The notes: generated by a model not told the origin, from the sequence alone. A stretch of 64,000 nucleotides of DNA from Undibacterium sp. (GCF_030651495.1 NZ_JAUSFI010000014.1:1-64000), one strand, 5' to 3'; shown: positions 15,656 to 25,590, numbered from the stretch's first letter. Numbers and translations are program-made.

Positions 15656-17512
15656 ATGCATAAGTACATCGTTCGCAGTTTATTCTCGGTCGCACTGACC
15701 CTCCCCGCCCTGGTACTTGCCGCAGAAACCGAGGCAGACCGTTGGAATTTGCAAGATTTATACGCTACCAGCGCGGATTGGGATAACGATGCGATCAAAC
15801 TGCAAATGCAGCTGAAAGAGATTTCTGGCTGCAACGGCCATCTGGCTGAGTCGGTACAACGCTTCAAAGTCTGTATGGATCTGAATGCGACTATCCTGAA
15901 ACGTTACGCACGCCTGGCCAGCTACGCCTCGCAAACCCATGATCAAGATACCGGTGCCACGGCAGGACTGGACCTGAACCAACGCTCTGACATCTTAGGC
16001 AACAAGCTGGAAGAAGCGACGTCTTTTTTCCGCCCTGAAATTTTGAGTATGGGAGCATCCAAAATAAAAACTTATCTGAACAAAGATAAGTCGCTAGCCC
16101 TGTATGCCCATCCGCTAGATGATATTTTGCGCGGTGCCAGTCATACACTGGATAAAAAAGGCGAAGATCTCGTTGCCACTTTTGGCTTGGCGACTAATAC
16201 TGCCAGCGCCGTGTATTCGACCTTATCGAACTCGGATATGCCTTGGCCCAAAGTCAAATTATCCACTGGCCAGGAAGTTATCATTGATCAAGCTGCGTAT
16301 ACCAAATATCGCTCATCGAATAATCGCCAGGACCGCAAACTGGTCTTTGATGCTTTCTGGGGCAAATGGAAAGAGTTTGAGCGCAGCTATGGAGTGACCT
16401 TCTACGAAATGCTGAAAAAAGATGCGGTCTACGCCAAAGTCAGAAACTATCCCGATTCACTGACTCAAGCACTGGATGGAAATAAGCTGCCACGCGCCGT
16501 GTATGACATGCTGATTACGCAAACCCAAGCCAATCTACCTACATTACACCGTTACTTCAAGCTGCGCGCCCGTATGTTAGGCGTACAAGACATGGGCTAT
16601 CAAGACATTTACCCGCCGCTGGTCCGCAGCGAACGCAAGTTTTCCATCACAGAAGGCACCGCACTGATGCTGGCATCGGTTAAACCGCTGGGTGACGATT
16701 ATGTGAAGGCCATGACCAAAGCCACTACCGAGCGCTGGATGGATGTCTATCCTCGCCCCAAGAAGCGTTCTGGCGCGTATATGAATGGCGTGGCTTACGA
16801 TGTGCATCCGTATCTGTTACTCAATCATAACGATGATTATGAATCAGTCTCAACTCTAGCGCATGAATGGGGTCATGCCATGCATTCTTATCTGGCGAAC
16901 AAAAACCAGCCCTTCATCACCGCCGACTACCCGATCTTCACCGCCGAGATTGCCTCCACCACGAATGAGGTTTTTTTACTCGATCATATGCTGAAGATCG
17001 CCCAATCCGATGACGAACGCTTACTGTATCTGGGCTCGGCACTGGAAAATCTGCGCGGCACGTTCTTCCGTCAAGCCATGTTTGCCGATTTTGAACGCAC
17101 CGTGCATGCTCAAGTCGATAAAGGCGAATCCTTGACAGGTGACGCCCTCACCAAAATCTATGGCGACATCTTAAAACGTTATCACGGTGACAAAGACGGC
17201 ATAGTCAAAATCAACGATCTGTACACCATAGAATGGGCATTTATCCCGCATTTTTACAATCGATTTTACGTGTTCCAGTATGCCACCTCCATTGCCGCCG
17301 GCTCCATGTTTGCCGATGAAATACTCAAAGGCAAACCCGGAGCCAAAGACAATTACCTGAACATCTTGAAAGCAGGCGGATCACAGTATCCGTATGAACT
17401 GGTCAAAGCAGCGGGGGTCGATATGGCAAGCGCAGCACCGTATCAAGCGGTGTTTGCACGGATGAACCGCATCATGGATCAGATTGAAGCGATCCAGGCT
17501 AAGCGCCATTAA
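15656..17512 (+). CDS. Secreted M3 family oligoendopeptidase (PepF-like)
   Basis: A 618-residue zinc metallopeptidase that should cleave oligopeptides. The N-terminus KYIVRSLFSVALTLPALVLAAE is a clear Sec signal peptide, so it acts in the periplasm or outside, unlike cytoplasmic PepF. Mature sequence starts with the PepF-like WNLQDLYATSADW. The zinc site is HEWGH (403-407), with the downstream Glu in EIASTTNEVFLLDHML, and the C-terminal FYNRFYVFQYATSIAAG is typical of M3B. The ATG at 15656 is preceded by GGAAGAG. It is monocistronic, with a terminator at 17568-17604. Confidence 0.9.
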   Translation: MHKYIVRSLFSVALTLPALVLAAETEADRWNLQDLYATSADWDNDAIKLQMQLKEISGCNGHLAESVQRFKVCMDLNATILKRYARLASYASQTHDQDTGATAGLDLNQRSDILGNKLEEATSFFRPEILSMGASKIKTYLNKDKSLALYAHPLDDILRGASHTLDKKGEDLVATFGLATNTASAVYSTLSNSDMPWPKVKLSTGQEVIIDQAAYTKYRSSNNRQDRKLVFDAFWGKWKEFERSYGVTFYEMLKKDAVYAKVRNYPDSLTQALDGNKLPRAVYDMLITQTQANLPTLHRYFKLRARMLGVQDMGYQDIYPPLVRSERKFSITEGTALMLASVKPLGDDYVKAMTKATTERWMDVYPRPKKRSGAYMNGVAYDVHPYLLLNHNDDYESVSTLAHEWGHAMHSYLANKNQPFITADYPIFTAEIASTTNEVFLLDHMLKIAQSDDERLLYLGSALENLRGTFFRQAMFADFERTVHAQVDKGESLTGDALTKIYGDILKRYHGDKDGIVKINDLYTIEWAFIPHFYNRFYVFQYATSIAAGSMFADEILKGKPGAKDNYLNILKAGGSQYPYELVKAAGVDMASAAPYQAVFARMNRIMDQIEAIQAKRH

Positions 17513-17567
17513 ATTTAGTCATCATCATGGACAGGATAAATTAGCTCCCAATAAGCACTACCAGTAC

Positions 17568-17604
17568 AAAAAGCCTCATCCCTTGTAGGTGATGGGGCTT
17601 TTTT
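17568..17604 (+). terminator. Intrinsic terminator of the M3 peptidase gene
   Basis: GCCTCATC and GATGGGGC form an imperfect stem around TTGTAGGT and are followed by a T-run ending at 17604, about 55 bp after the peptidase stop. Confidence 0.75.
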
Positions 17605-17654
17605 CATGTAAAACCGTCTCTCTGGGAGCCAGGAAACCACTTTAGAAAGCAAGC

Positions 17655-17668
17655 TTGATGCGCATCAA
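17655..17668. promoter_or_regulatory. Consensus FNR/ANR/DNR-type box
   Basis: TTGATGCGCATCAA is a perfect TTGAT-N4-ATCAA palindrome, the binding site of Crp/FNR-family oxygen or NO sensors. Its centre (17661.5) lies about 41.5 bp before position 17703, and TAAAGT (17691-17696) would then be the -10 element, the geometry of class II activation. The hemerythrin gene starts at 17724, about 62 bp from the box centre. Confidence 0.75.
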
Positions 17669-17723
17669 AATAGCGTCCAAAGTACAGTAGTAAAGTAACA
17701 AAAAATACTACTCAGAGACCATT

Positions 17724-18326
17724 ATGCCCGTCAGAATTAACACACCGATCTCCATTGCGATTATTCAAAAAGAGCACGAAGATCTCTCAAGAGTCATTGA
17801 GGGAATGTTGTATCTGGTACGGGCTATCCAAGACGGCGCGGCGCCACCGGATCTTTGTTTATTTCGTGCGATGCTGTACTACATCACAGAGTATCCAGAG
17901 CGTGTGCATCACCCCAAAGAAGATCAGTATCTGTTTTCCCGGATTAAGGAACGGACCCATCAACTCGACACCGAATTAGATGCCCTGAGTGAGCAGCACA
18001 GTAAGGGTGAGCTATTGGCACATGGTTTGCAACATGCATTGCTACGTTACGAATTTGGCGGTATAGATGCATTTCCGCATTTACATCGACTGGTTGAGCA
18101 ATATGCGCATTTTTACTTTGCACATATGCGTGTCGAAGAAGAACGCATCATCCCGGTTGCGAAACAAATACTGACTGAGGCAGATTGGAAAACTATCGAT
18201 ACTGCCTTCCTCGAGAATCAAAAAATGATAGATGCAACAGGGCAACGTTACCACTATGAACATTTACTGTCGCTGATCATCGACATCGCACCACAACAAA
18301 CTGAATCAGGTAATCTGATGATATGA
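17724..18326 (+). CDS. Hemerythrin HHE domain protein
   Basis: A 200-residue cytoplasmic protein with the diiron ligands of a four-helix hemerythrin fold: His18 (KEHEDL), His62/His63 and Glu66 (VHHPKED), a central EQHSKGE, and HFYFAHMRVEEE. Such proteins bind O2 or NO, or supply iron. The perfect FNR/DNR-type palindrome upstream suggests induction under low oxygen or nitrosative stress. A C-terminal extension of about 45 residues follows the domain and is unassigned. It is monocistronic and converges on hrpA. Confidence 0.88.
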   Translation: MPVRINTPISIAIIQKEHEDLSRVIEGMLYLVRAIQDGAAPPDLCLFRAMLYYITEYPERVHHPKEDQYLFSRIKERTHQLDTELDALSEQHSKGELLAHGLQHALLRYEFGGIDAFPHLHRLVEQYAHFYFAHMRVEEERIIPVAKQILTEADWKTIDTAFLENQKMIDATGQRYHYEHLLSLIIDIAPQQTESGNLMI

Positions 18327-18402
18327 GAAGGCTAGCCTAGCCACCGCTTCCTGTCACTTCGTCGTTTTTCACAGCTAACTTTAAAACAGCACATGCTCTA
18401 TC

Positions 18403-18461
18403 GCGCATTGTCCATGCGGGTTCCAGCCTATATTGCTTGCAAACCCGCATGAACAATGCGC
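18403..18461. repeat. Dispersed palindromic repeat, copy B
   Basis: Arms of 20 bp at 18403-18422 and 18442-18461 match at 19 of 20 positions. The core reads GCGCATTGTCCATGCGG, and the loop begins CCAGCCTAT. It sits between the convergent hemerythrin and hrpA genes, 11 bp from the hrpA stop, and could help terminate both. The core and loop recur in copies A (15392-15457) and C (53649-53707, opposite orientation). Confidence 0.8.
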
Positions 18462-18471
18462 CTCCAGCTAC

Positions 18472-21400
18472 CTACCTTTGCAAACTTTCCCAGACTTTTT
18501 GCAAGCGTTTGGCGGACACCGGCATCGGGGTGCGCAATTCTTGCGCATATAGCGAGACGCGCAACTCTTCCAGCAGCCAACGAAATTCAACTAGCTTAGG
18601 ATCAGCATCCGGCCCCGATCTGCGTGGAGTGCGTTGCCATGGTTGCGCTACCGAGTTCCACTCGGCCATCAGCTTGGCGTCTCGGGCGGGGTCGGCTCTT
18701 AGCTTGTCCATGCGTACCGTGATGGCTTTCAGGTAACGCGGAAAATGCGCTAGCTGGCTGAAATCATGTTCGGCGATGAAACGTTTACCGACCAACATTT
18801 GCAACTGGTTTTGCATGTCGCTGGCGGCTTCCTTGTGCATTTTGAGCGCTTGCAGCTTTTTCGGCAGGCTGTAGAATTCGGCCAGGATTTGCGCGGCGAG
18901 GCGGGCGATCTCATTGGCCAGCAGATTCAGCCTGGCCTTGCCCTCATCCCGACGTTTGTTAAACTCACCAGAATTGGTCGGCAGCGGATTCTGTAAAAAG
19001 GCACTGTCTAGTGCGACCTGAACGATCTGTTCGCGCAACTCTTCTTGTGAACCTAGCGCCATGAATTGCATACCCATTTGCTGTAAGCCAGGAATGTTTT
19101 TTTCCAAAAACTTGACCTGCTCCTTGAGCTGCAAGGCAAACAGACGGCGCAGACCGATGCGGTGCACTCTTGCCGCGTCATCCGGATCGTCGAAGACTTC
19201 GATATGACAGTGCGTAACTTTATCGACCAGCGCCGGGTAGCCGATCAGGGTTTGCTTGCCTTGCTGCACTTCCAGCAATTCTGGCAAGCTGTCAAAGGTC
19301 CAGGCGGTGAGATTTTCTTGCTGTATTGATGCCGCCAGCTTGGGCGCGGCGTTGGCTGTCACCGGGCCTGCGCTGCCTTTTGTCGCGTTGACCAAGTTTG
19401 TCGTCTTATTGGAATCGAGTAAACTGAGTTTTTCGGCGCTGGCTATTCGTTGAAAACTCTCCCGCGCCTGACCGCCAAACTCCGCGCGCAGAGTCGCCAG
19501 GTTGCGGCCCATTTCCAGCTGACGCCCATGCTCATCGACAACTTTAAAGTTCATGGTCAGATGCACTGGCACCGTCTCAAATTTAAAATCGGTCGTCATA
19601 CATATGAGACCGGTTTGCTCACGGATATCGGCAATGACAGCATCAAGGAAATTACCTGCACCGAACTCTTTCCGTTCACAAAAACCTGCAGCGTAATTCG
19701 GTAGCGGTACGCAATGACGGCGTATTTTTTGCGGCAGCGATTTAATCAGCAGATGCACTTTTTCTTTCAGCATGCCTGGCACTAACCATTCGCAACGATC
19801 AGCTGAGACTTGATTCAGCGAAAACAGCGGCACCGTCATGGTCACACCATCGCGCGGACTGCCTGGCTCAAAATGGTAGCTGAGCTGCAAAGCAACACCA
19901 GAAACTTGCATGGTTTTCGGGAACAAGTCGGTGGTGATGCCGGCGGCTTCGTGCCGCATCAGCTCTTCTTTGTTCAGATACAGCGACTTTTGCGTTTCTT
20001 TGCTGGCGTCTTTATGCCACTGCTCCAATTGCACCACGTTGTAGACATCGGCAGGAATCAGTTTGTCATAGAACGCGACGATCAATTCCTCGTCTACCAG
20101 CACGTCGATGCGACGCGATTTGTGTTCCAGATTTTCAATCTCTCGCACTAGTTTTTGATTGTAGGCAAAAAACGGCAGACGGGTTTCAATTTCACCCTCG
20201 ACCAGAGCATCGCGGATAAAAATTTCGCGCGCTTCTGCCGGATGGGTTAAGCCATACTGAATACGGCGCTGGCTGTACACCACCAGACCATACAGAGTCG
20301 CCCGCTCAAATGCAGAGACTTGCCCGGCACGCTTCTCCCAGCGCGGTTCACCGTAGGATTTTTTCAGCAGATGACCGCCGATTTTCTCTAGCCATTCGGG
20401 CTGTATCTGCGCGATGCAACGCCCATACAGGCGCGTAGTATCGACCAGTTCTGCCGCTATCACCCAGCGCCCTGCCTTCTTCGCAAGACTGGAGCCCGGC
20501 CAGATAAAAAACTTAATACCGCGCGCGCCAAGATAATGTGCTTCTTCATCAGACTTGTAGCCGATATTACCGAGCAAACCGGTCAGCAAGGCCAGATGCA
20601 ATTGTTCGTAAGTGGCAGGACTTTCATTCAGACGCCAGCCTTGCTCCTTGACGATGGTGAGAAGTTGGCTGTGCACTTCGCGCCATTCGCGCAGGCGCAT
20701 CTGGCTGAGAAAATTCGCGCGGCAATTGTCTTGCAACTGGCGATTGGTCTTTTTATGCTCTATCGCTTCTTCAAACCATTTCCAGATTTTCAGATATGAG
20801 ATGAATTCTGATTTTTCATCGGCAAATTTTTTATGCGCAGCGTCGGCGGCGGCCTGCGCTTCCATCGGCCGGTCACGCGGGTCTTGCACCGATAAGGCGG
20901 CGGCGATAATTAATACTTCACTGAGCGCCTGATTGTCGCGCGCCGCTAAAATCATGCGGCCTACGCGCGGGTCTAACGGCAATTTGGCAAGTTGTTTGCC
21001 GACCGGGGTCAGGTGATTACCCTCGTCCATCGCCCCCAGTTCTTGCAGCAATTGATAGCCATCGGCAATCGCCCTGCCCGGTGGGGGTTCGATGAACGGA
21101 AAACTCTCGACATCGGTCAGGTGCAAGGACTTCATGCGCAAGATAACCGCGGCCAAAGACGAGCGCATGATTTCTGGCTCGGTAAATTTGGGGCGATTAT
21201 TATAGTCTTGCTCTTCGTACAGGCGTATGCAGACACCCGCAGCGACACGACCGCAACGGCCGGCGCGCTGATTCGCAGCGGACTGCGCGACAACCTCGAC
21301 CTGGAGTTGCTCGACCTTATTGCGGTAGCTGTAACGCTTGACGCGCGCCAGACCGGCATCGACGACGTAACGGATACCGGGCACGGTCAGCGACGTTTCC

Positions 21401-22518
21401 GCCACGTTGGTGGCCAGCACGATACGACGTGCATTCGATACCTTGAAGACGCGCTCCTGCTCTTGCGCCGACAGGCGTGCAAACAGCGGCAAAATCTCCA
21501 CGTGCGCCGGATGGTGCTTGCGTAAAGCTTCGGCGGTATCGCGAATTTCGCGCTCACCCGGCAAGAATACAAGTACGTCGCCAGAACCGACGCGGCACAA
21601 CTCATCCACCGCATCGGTGATCGCGGTCATCAAATCACGTTCTTTATCTTTCTCGTCATTCTGCACCGGGCGATAACGTATTTCTACCGGATACAAGCGA
21701 CCTGAGACTTCGATCACTGGCGCAGGCTTAGCGTTGACATCAGAAAAATGATTGGAAAAACGCTGTGCATCAATCGTAGCCGAAGTGATAATCAGCTTCA
21801 GATCACGCCGTTTAGGCAAAATCTGTTTCAGATAACCGAGTAAAAAATCAATATTCAGGCTACGTTCATGCGCTTCATCAATGATGATGGTGTCATATTG
21901 CTTGAGCAGCGGATCAGTCTGGGTCTCGGCCAGCAAGATACCGTCGGTCATCAGCTTGACTGAGGCGCCTTTCGTCAAGGTATCAGTAAAGCGCACCTTA
22001 AAACCAACGTACTCACCTAGCGGAGAGTTGAGCTCCTGCGCGATACGTTTTGCAGTCGATGAGGCCGCAATACGGCGCGGCTGGGTATGGCCTATCATGC
22101 CTTTTTGGCCGCGCCCTAGTTCCAGACAAATTTTGGGTAATTGCGTGGTTTTACCGGAACCCGTTTCACCGCAAACGATGATAACTTGGTTCTTTTCCAG
22201 AGCTTCGGCAATTTCAGCACGCCGGCCTGAGACGGGCAATTCTTCCGGATAGGTAATGACAGGGGGCGGATTGCGGAACGGCAATGCGGGCATAAGCGGT
22301 TGGGCCTCTTTTTGCAGTTCTTCCGGCGCTATTGTCTCTTTTGGGCGAGATGGTGACATTGGCCTTACGCTGCTTTTTTGCGGCGCGGCAGCGCTCGCCT
22401 TGGCAGCAGGTCGGGTATCTCTTAGTTTATCGCGCAACTGACGCAGGTCAGACATCCCAGTGAGTGCAGCGGGCTCGTTTTTTGGAATGATTTTTTTAGG
22501 GGGAGTATTGGCAGACAT
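18472..22518 (-). CDS. hrpA: ATP-dependent RNA helicase HrpA
   Basis: A 1348-residue DEAH-box helicase, close to the usual 1300. An N-terminal Lys/Pro/Ala-rich tail of about 100 residues precedes Walker A CGETGSGKTTQLPK, the DEAH box (IIIDEAHERSLN), SATID, QRAGRCGR, the HA2/OB-fold region and a long C-terminal DUF3418-type domain. HrpA unwinds RNA and acts on stalled ribosomes or fimbrial mRNA processing in E. coli. It stands alone on the minus strand between the hemerythrin gene (convergent) and the TPR lipoprotein gene (divergent). No frameshift is seen. Confidence 0.96.
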   Translation of the reverse strand: MSANTPPKKIIPKNEPAALTGMSDLRQLRDKLRDTRPAAKASAAAPQKSSVRPMSPSRPKETIAPEELQKEAQPLMPALPFRNPPPVITYPEELPVSGRRAEIAEALEKNQVIIVCGETGSGKTTQLPKICLELGRGQKGMIGHTQPRRIAASSTAKRIAQELNSPLGEYVGFKVRFTDTLTKGASVKLMTDGILLAETQTDPLLKQYDTIIIDEAHERSLNIDFLLGYLKQILPKRRDLKLIITSATIDAQRFSNHFSDVNAKPAPVIEVSGRLYPVEIRYRPVQNDEKDKERDLMTAITDAVDELCRVGSGDVLVFLPGEREIRDTAEALRKHHPAHVEILPLFARLSAQEQERVFKVSNARRIVLATNVAETSLTVPGIRYVVDAGLARVKRYSYRNKVEQLQVEVVAQSAANQRAGRCGRVAAGVCIRLYEEQDYNNRPKFTEPEIMRSSLAAVILRMKSLHLTDVESFPFIEPPPGRAIADGYQLLQELGAMDEGNHLTPVGKQLAKLPLDPRVGRMILAARDNQALSEVLIIAAALSVQDPRDRPMEAQAAADAAHKKFADEKSEFISYLKIWKWFEEAIEHKKTNRQLQDNCRANFLSQMRLREWREVHSQLLTIVKEQGWRLNESPATYEQLHLALLTGLLGNIGYKSDEEAHYLGARGIKFFIWPGSSLAKKAGRWVIAAELVDTTRLYGRCIAQIQPEWLEKIGGHLLKKSYGEPRWEKRAGQVSAFERATLYGLVVYSQRRIQYGLTHPAEAREIFIRDALVEGEIETRLPFFAYNQKLVREIENLEHKSRRIDVLVDEELIVAFYDKLIPADVYNVVQLEQWHKDASKETQKSLYLNKEELMRHEAAGITTDLFPKTMQVSGVALQLSYHFEPGSPRDGVTMTVPLFSLNQVSADRCEWLVPGMLKEKVHLLIKSLPQKIRRHCVPLPNYAAGFCERKEFGAGNFLDAVIADIREQTGLICMTTDFKFETVPVHLTMNFKVVDEHGRQLEMGRNLATLRAEFGGQARESFQRIASAEKLSLLDSNKTTNLVNATKGSAGPVTANAAPKLAASIQQENLTAWTFDSLPELLEVQQGKQTLIGYPALVDKVTHCHIEVFDDPDDAARVHRIGLRRLFALQLKEQVKFLEKNIPGLQQMGMQFMALGSQEELREQIVQVALDSAFLQNPLPTNSGEFNKRRDEGKARLNLLANEIARLAAQILAEFYSLPKKLQALKMHKEAASDMQNQLQMLVGKRFIAEHDFSQLAHFPRYLKAITVRMDKLRADPARDAKLMAEWNSVAQPWQRTPRRSGPDADPKLVEFRWLLEELRVSLYAQELRTPMPVSAKRLQKVWESLQR

Positions 22519-22656
22519 ATCGCTGCGAATTATCCCAGATTTTAAGCATTTTCAGTGAATTAGGAATGCTGCCAGCTGCATTTGACAGACCTGGATTGGA
22601 CGAGGATACTGGAATCACGATCTGAGACGCAACGGTTTCTATCCAGGAAAGTTTAA

Positions 22657-23808
22657 ATGAGACATCTGACGATACTTCTTTTTGCTCTGTTGCTCGCTGC
22701 CTGCGCCAGCACCAAGCCAGAAATCCATGCAGATCATTTACTCAATGATCATCTGTTTATCGCTCCGGCTACCCCCATCAATGCTGAAGAAATATTTGCG
22801 GTCAGCAATGAAATGCAAGCATATCTGAATACCATTCTTCACAAGCAATTACACGACAAAGGTTATCAATTAGGCTTATTTGAAGCGCTGCGCGACAAAG
22901 CACATCTCAGAATCGAGTACGACTCAGTGATGACAAAAAAAGCTGCCCAGACCTTTGAAACACATTCAGGGAATTGTTTATCACTGGTTATCATGACGGC
23001 GGCATTTGCCAAACAGCTAGGCTTAACAGTTCAATTTCAAAATATCATCACTGAAGAAGCTTGGAGCCGTAGCGGTAGTCTCTATTTTTCGGCGGGGCAC
23101 GTGAACATCATCCTTGGCAAAAAAAAGGGCAATTGGCGCGGCGGCTATGACTCTGTGAACTCCCTGACCATTGATTTCCTGCCACCGGAAGATCTGCGCG
23201 GCCAGCTATCGAGACCAATAGACGAGCGTACTATTATTGCCATGTACATGAATAACCGTGCAGCAGAATTACTGGCAAATAAACAAATCAACGAAGCTTA
23301 CTGGTTTGCCCGCGAGGCGATTCTTAAAGATCCTGAATTTATGAGCGCATACAACACCTTGGGCGTCATTTATCAATATCACGGTGACCTGCAGCAGGCG
23401 GAACAGATATTCAGGGAAGTGCTTGTAAAGGAGGCTAACAATACCAGCGTCATGCACAATCTGATGAATGTTCTATACAAGCAAGGTCGTCAAACTGAAG
23501 CAAATCTATGGCATGCACAGTTGGAAAAATTACAGCCTTACCCGCCGTTTTATTTTTTTAATCTAGGTAGGTTGGCAATGGACAAGGGGGATTTTTCTAA
23601 AGCAAAAACCATGTTCACCAAAGAGTTAAATCGTGATCCGTATTATCACGAATTTCACTTCTGGCTGGCACTTGCGTATTTTCAGTTAGGAGAGGTCAAA
23701 CTGGCGGACGAACAACTAGGATTTGCCAGGGATAATAGTACGACTCAAAATAGTTTCGAACTGTACAGTGCTAAGCTAGACAAGATCAAATCTTACGCAA
23801 GTCATTGA
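22657..23808 (+). CDS. Lipoprotein with transglutaminase-like and TPR regions
   Basis: A 383-residue exported protein. The lipobox LLAAC (Cys16) follows a hydrophobic signal sequence. Residues about 80-170 look like a transglutaminase-like (papain-fold) domain: SGNCLSLVIMTAAFAKQLGL supplies the candidate Cys and AGHVNIIL the His. From about residue 205, TPR motifs repeat (EAYWFAREAILKDPEFMSAYNTLG, DLQQAEQIFREVLV, FSKAKTMFTKEL). It probably sits on a membrane facing the periplasm. Substrate and partners are unknown. A run of DHLLNDHLF near the N-terminus resembles other members of this little-studied group. Confidence 0.75.
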   Translation: MRHLTILLFALLLAACASTKPEIHADHLLNDHLFIAPATPINAEEIFAVSNEMQAYLNTILHKQLHDKGYQLGLFEALRDKAHLRIEYDSVMTKKAAQTFETHSGNCLSLVIMTAAFAKQLGLTVQFQNIITEEAWSRSGSLYFSAGHVNIILGKKKGNWRGGYDSVNSLTIDFLPPEDLRGQLSRPIDERTIIAMYMNNRAAELLANKQINEAYWFAREAILKDPEFMSAYNTLGVIYQYHGDLQQAEQIFREVLVKEANNTSVMHNLMNVLYKQGRQTEANLWHAQLEKLQPYPPFYFFNLGRLAMDKGDFSKAKTMFTKELNRDPYYHEFHFWLALAYFQLGEVKLADEQLGFARDNSTTQNSFELYSAKLDKIKSYASH

Positions 23809-23895
23809 GGTCCTCAGGTAATTGGCTTGATGAATAAAATCAGACAAATTCGGGCATATTGATGTAATCACATGCCCAATTGCTTGCTGTATTGC

Positions 23896-23924
23896 CTGCC
23901 AGTCCGTCTATCTCAGTTTATAAT
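23896..23924 (+). promoter_or_regulatory. Candidate promoter giving a leaderless argA mRNA
   Basis: CTGCCA (23896-23901, 4 of 6 to consensus) and a perfect TATAAT (23919-23924) are 17 bp apart. Transcription would begin at about 23930-23932, that is at the argA ATG (23931) itself. No Shine-Dalgarno sequence precedes that ATG. Confidence 0.4.
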
Positions 23925-23930
23925 TCGTCC

Positions 23931-25241
23931 ATGGAAAATTCTGTTCAATTCGTTCAATGGCTGCGCTCGGTCGCACCGTATATTCATGCCTTCCGCGGCA
24001 AGACTTTTGTGGTGGCGTTTCCCGGTGAACTGGTGATGGCTGGTGCATTGCCAGTACTTGCACAAGATCTGTCTTTGTTGCACGCGCTTGGTATCCGGAT
24101 TGTAATCGTGCATGGCTCGCGTCCTCAGGTAGCGGAGCAGCTAGCGCTACGGAATGTTGAAGGCCACTTCCACAATGGCATACGGATTACCGATACAGCA
24201 GGTTTGGAGTGTTCCAAAGAAGCTGCCGGCGAATTACGCCTCGATATTGAAGCCGCATTCAGTCAAGGCTTGCCGAACACCCCAATGGCACATTCTGCAA
24301 TACGCATCATCTCGGGCAATTTTGTCACCGCGAAACCGATCGGCATTGTCGATGGTGTCGATTTTCAATTAACCGGTGTCGCCCGCAAGGTAGCTTACGA
24401 TACTATCCATACCATTTTGGAAGCTGGCAATCTGGTTTTACTTTCCCCGTTAGGCTTTTCACCCACTGGTGAGGCATTCAACCTGACGATGGAAGACGTG
24501 GCCGTCTCTGCAGCAACGGCTCTGCGTGCCGATAAGCTGATTTTCATTTCCGAAACACCAATAATGGCAGATCAGGATGGCGACGATATTCGTGAACTCT
24601 CTTTTATGCAGGCAGAACAAGAGCTGAAAGCGGGCTATCTTAACGCAGACTCCGCCTTCTACTTGGAACATGCGGTCAAAGCCTCGCGCGGCGGCGTGCA
24701 GCGGATACATATCGTTCCATACCAAACGGATGGATCTGCACTGCTGGAATTATTTACCCATGACGGTGTTGGCACCATGGTGTCCTCAGAAAATCTCGAA
24801 AGTCTGCGTGAAGCCACCATTGAAGATGTCGGCGGCATCATCAAGCTCATTGAACCATTGGAAGCAGATGGTACGTTGGTCAAACGTGGTCGTGAATTGC
24901 TAGAGCGTGAGATTAATTATTTTTCAGTCATCGAACATGATGGCGTCATTTTTGGTTGTGCTGCACTTTACCCTTTCCACTTTGAAAAAATGGCGGAAAT
25001 GGCGTGTCTGACGGTCAATCCTGAGGTACAAAGCCAGGGCGATGGAGAACGCCTCCTAAAACACATGGAAAAACGTGCCCGCCGTGCCGGATTTCATTCT
25101 TTGTTTGTATTAACGACACGTACCGCACACTGGTTCTTAAAACGTGGATTTGTCAATGCAACTGTTGATGATCTGCCAAAAGACCGGCAAAAAATGTATA
25201 ACTGGCAGCGAAAATCTTTGGTATTGATCAAGCAGCTATAA
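23931..25241 (+). CDS. argA: N-acetylglutamate synthase
   Basis: Catalyses acetyl-CoA plus glutamate to N-acetylglutamate, the first step of arginine synthesis, in the cytoplasm. The 436 residues contain an N-terminal amino-acid-kinase-like domain (about 20-285; GKTFVVAFPGEL, IRIVIVHGSRPQV) that normally binds arginine for feedback inhibition, and a C-terminal GNAT domain (about 295-436; MACLTVNPEVQSQGDGERLL). I choose ATG 23931 (MENSVQFVQWLRSVAPYIHAFRGK), which matches the family start; an upstream in-frame TTG at 23880 would add an unlike extension. yggX follows on the same strand after 76 bp. Confidence 0.95.
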   Translation: MENSVQFVQWLRSVAPYIHAFRGKTFVVAFPGELVMAGALPVLAQDLSLLHALGIRIVIVHGSRPQVAEQLALRNVEGHFHNGIRITDTAGLECSKEAAGELRLDIEAAFSQGLPNTPMAHSAIRIISGNFVTAKPIGIVDGVDFQLTGVARKVAYDTIHTILEAGNLVLLSPLGFSPTGEAFNLTMEDVAVSAATALRADKLIFISETPIMADQDGDDIRELSFMQAEQELKAGYLNADSAFYLEHAVKASRGGVQRIHIVPYQTDGSALLELFTHDGVGTMVSSENLESLREATIEDVGGIIKLIEPLEADGTLVKRGRELLEREINYFSVIEHDGVIFGCAALYPFHFEKMAEMACLTVNPEVQSQGDGERLLKHMEKRARRAGFHSLFVLTTRTAHWFLKRGFVNATVDDLPKDRQKMYNWQRKSLVLIKQL

Positions 25242-25317
25242 GGTACATTCGTTACCGAATTACAGATACACCGTATAATTCTCTTCATCGTCAGATTAAT
25301 TCATAGGAGTTACCATT

Positions 25318-25590
25318 ATGGCCCGTACGGTCCACTGCATTAAATTAGACAAAGAAGCTGAAGGCTTAGATTTTCCGACTTACCCAGGCGAACTTGGTAA
25401 AAGAATTTACGAAAATGTCTCCAAAGAAGCATGGGCTGGATGGCTCAAGCATCAAACTATGCTTGTGAATGAAAATCGACTTAATCTAGCTGATACACGT
25501 GCGCGCAAATATCTGGCGACACAAATGGAAAAACATTTTTTTGGTGATGGCGCTGATGCCGCAACCGGTTATGTACCGCCAACCGAATAA
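25318..25590 (+). CDS. Probable Fe(2+)-trafficking protein YggX
   Basis: A 90-residue protein beginning [35 protein letters not shown] (read in overlapping parts), the invariant start of the YggX family with its single conserved Cys. It protects Fe-S clusters from oxidative damage and is implicated in iron traffic. TAGGAG precedes the ATG. It is downstream of argA and ends at a strong terminator. Confidence 0.95.
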   Translation: MARTVHCIKLDKEAEGLDFPTYPGELGKRIYENVSKEAWAGWLKHQTMLVNENRLNLADTRARKYLATQMEKHFFGDGADAATGYVPPTE

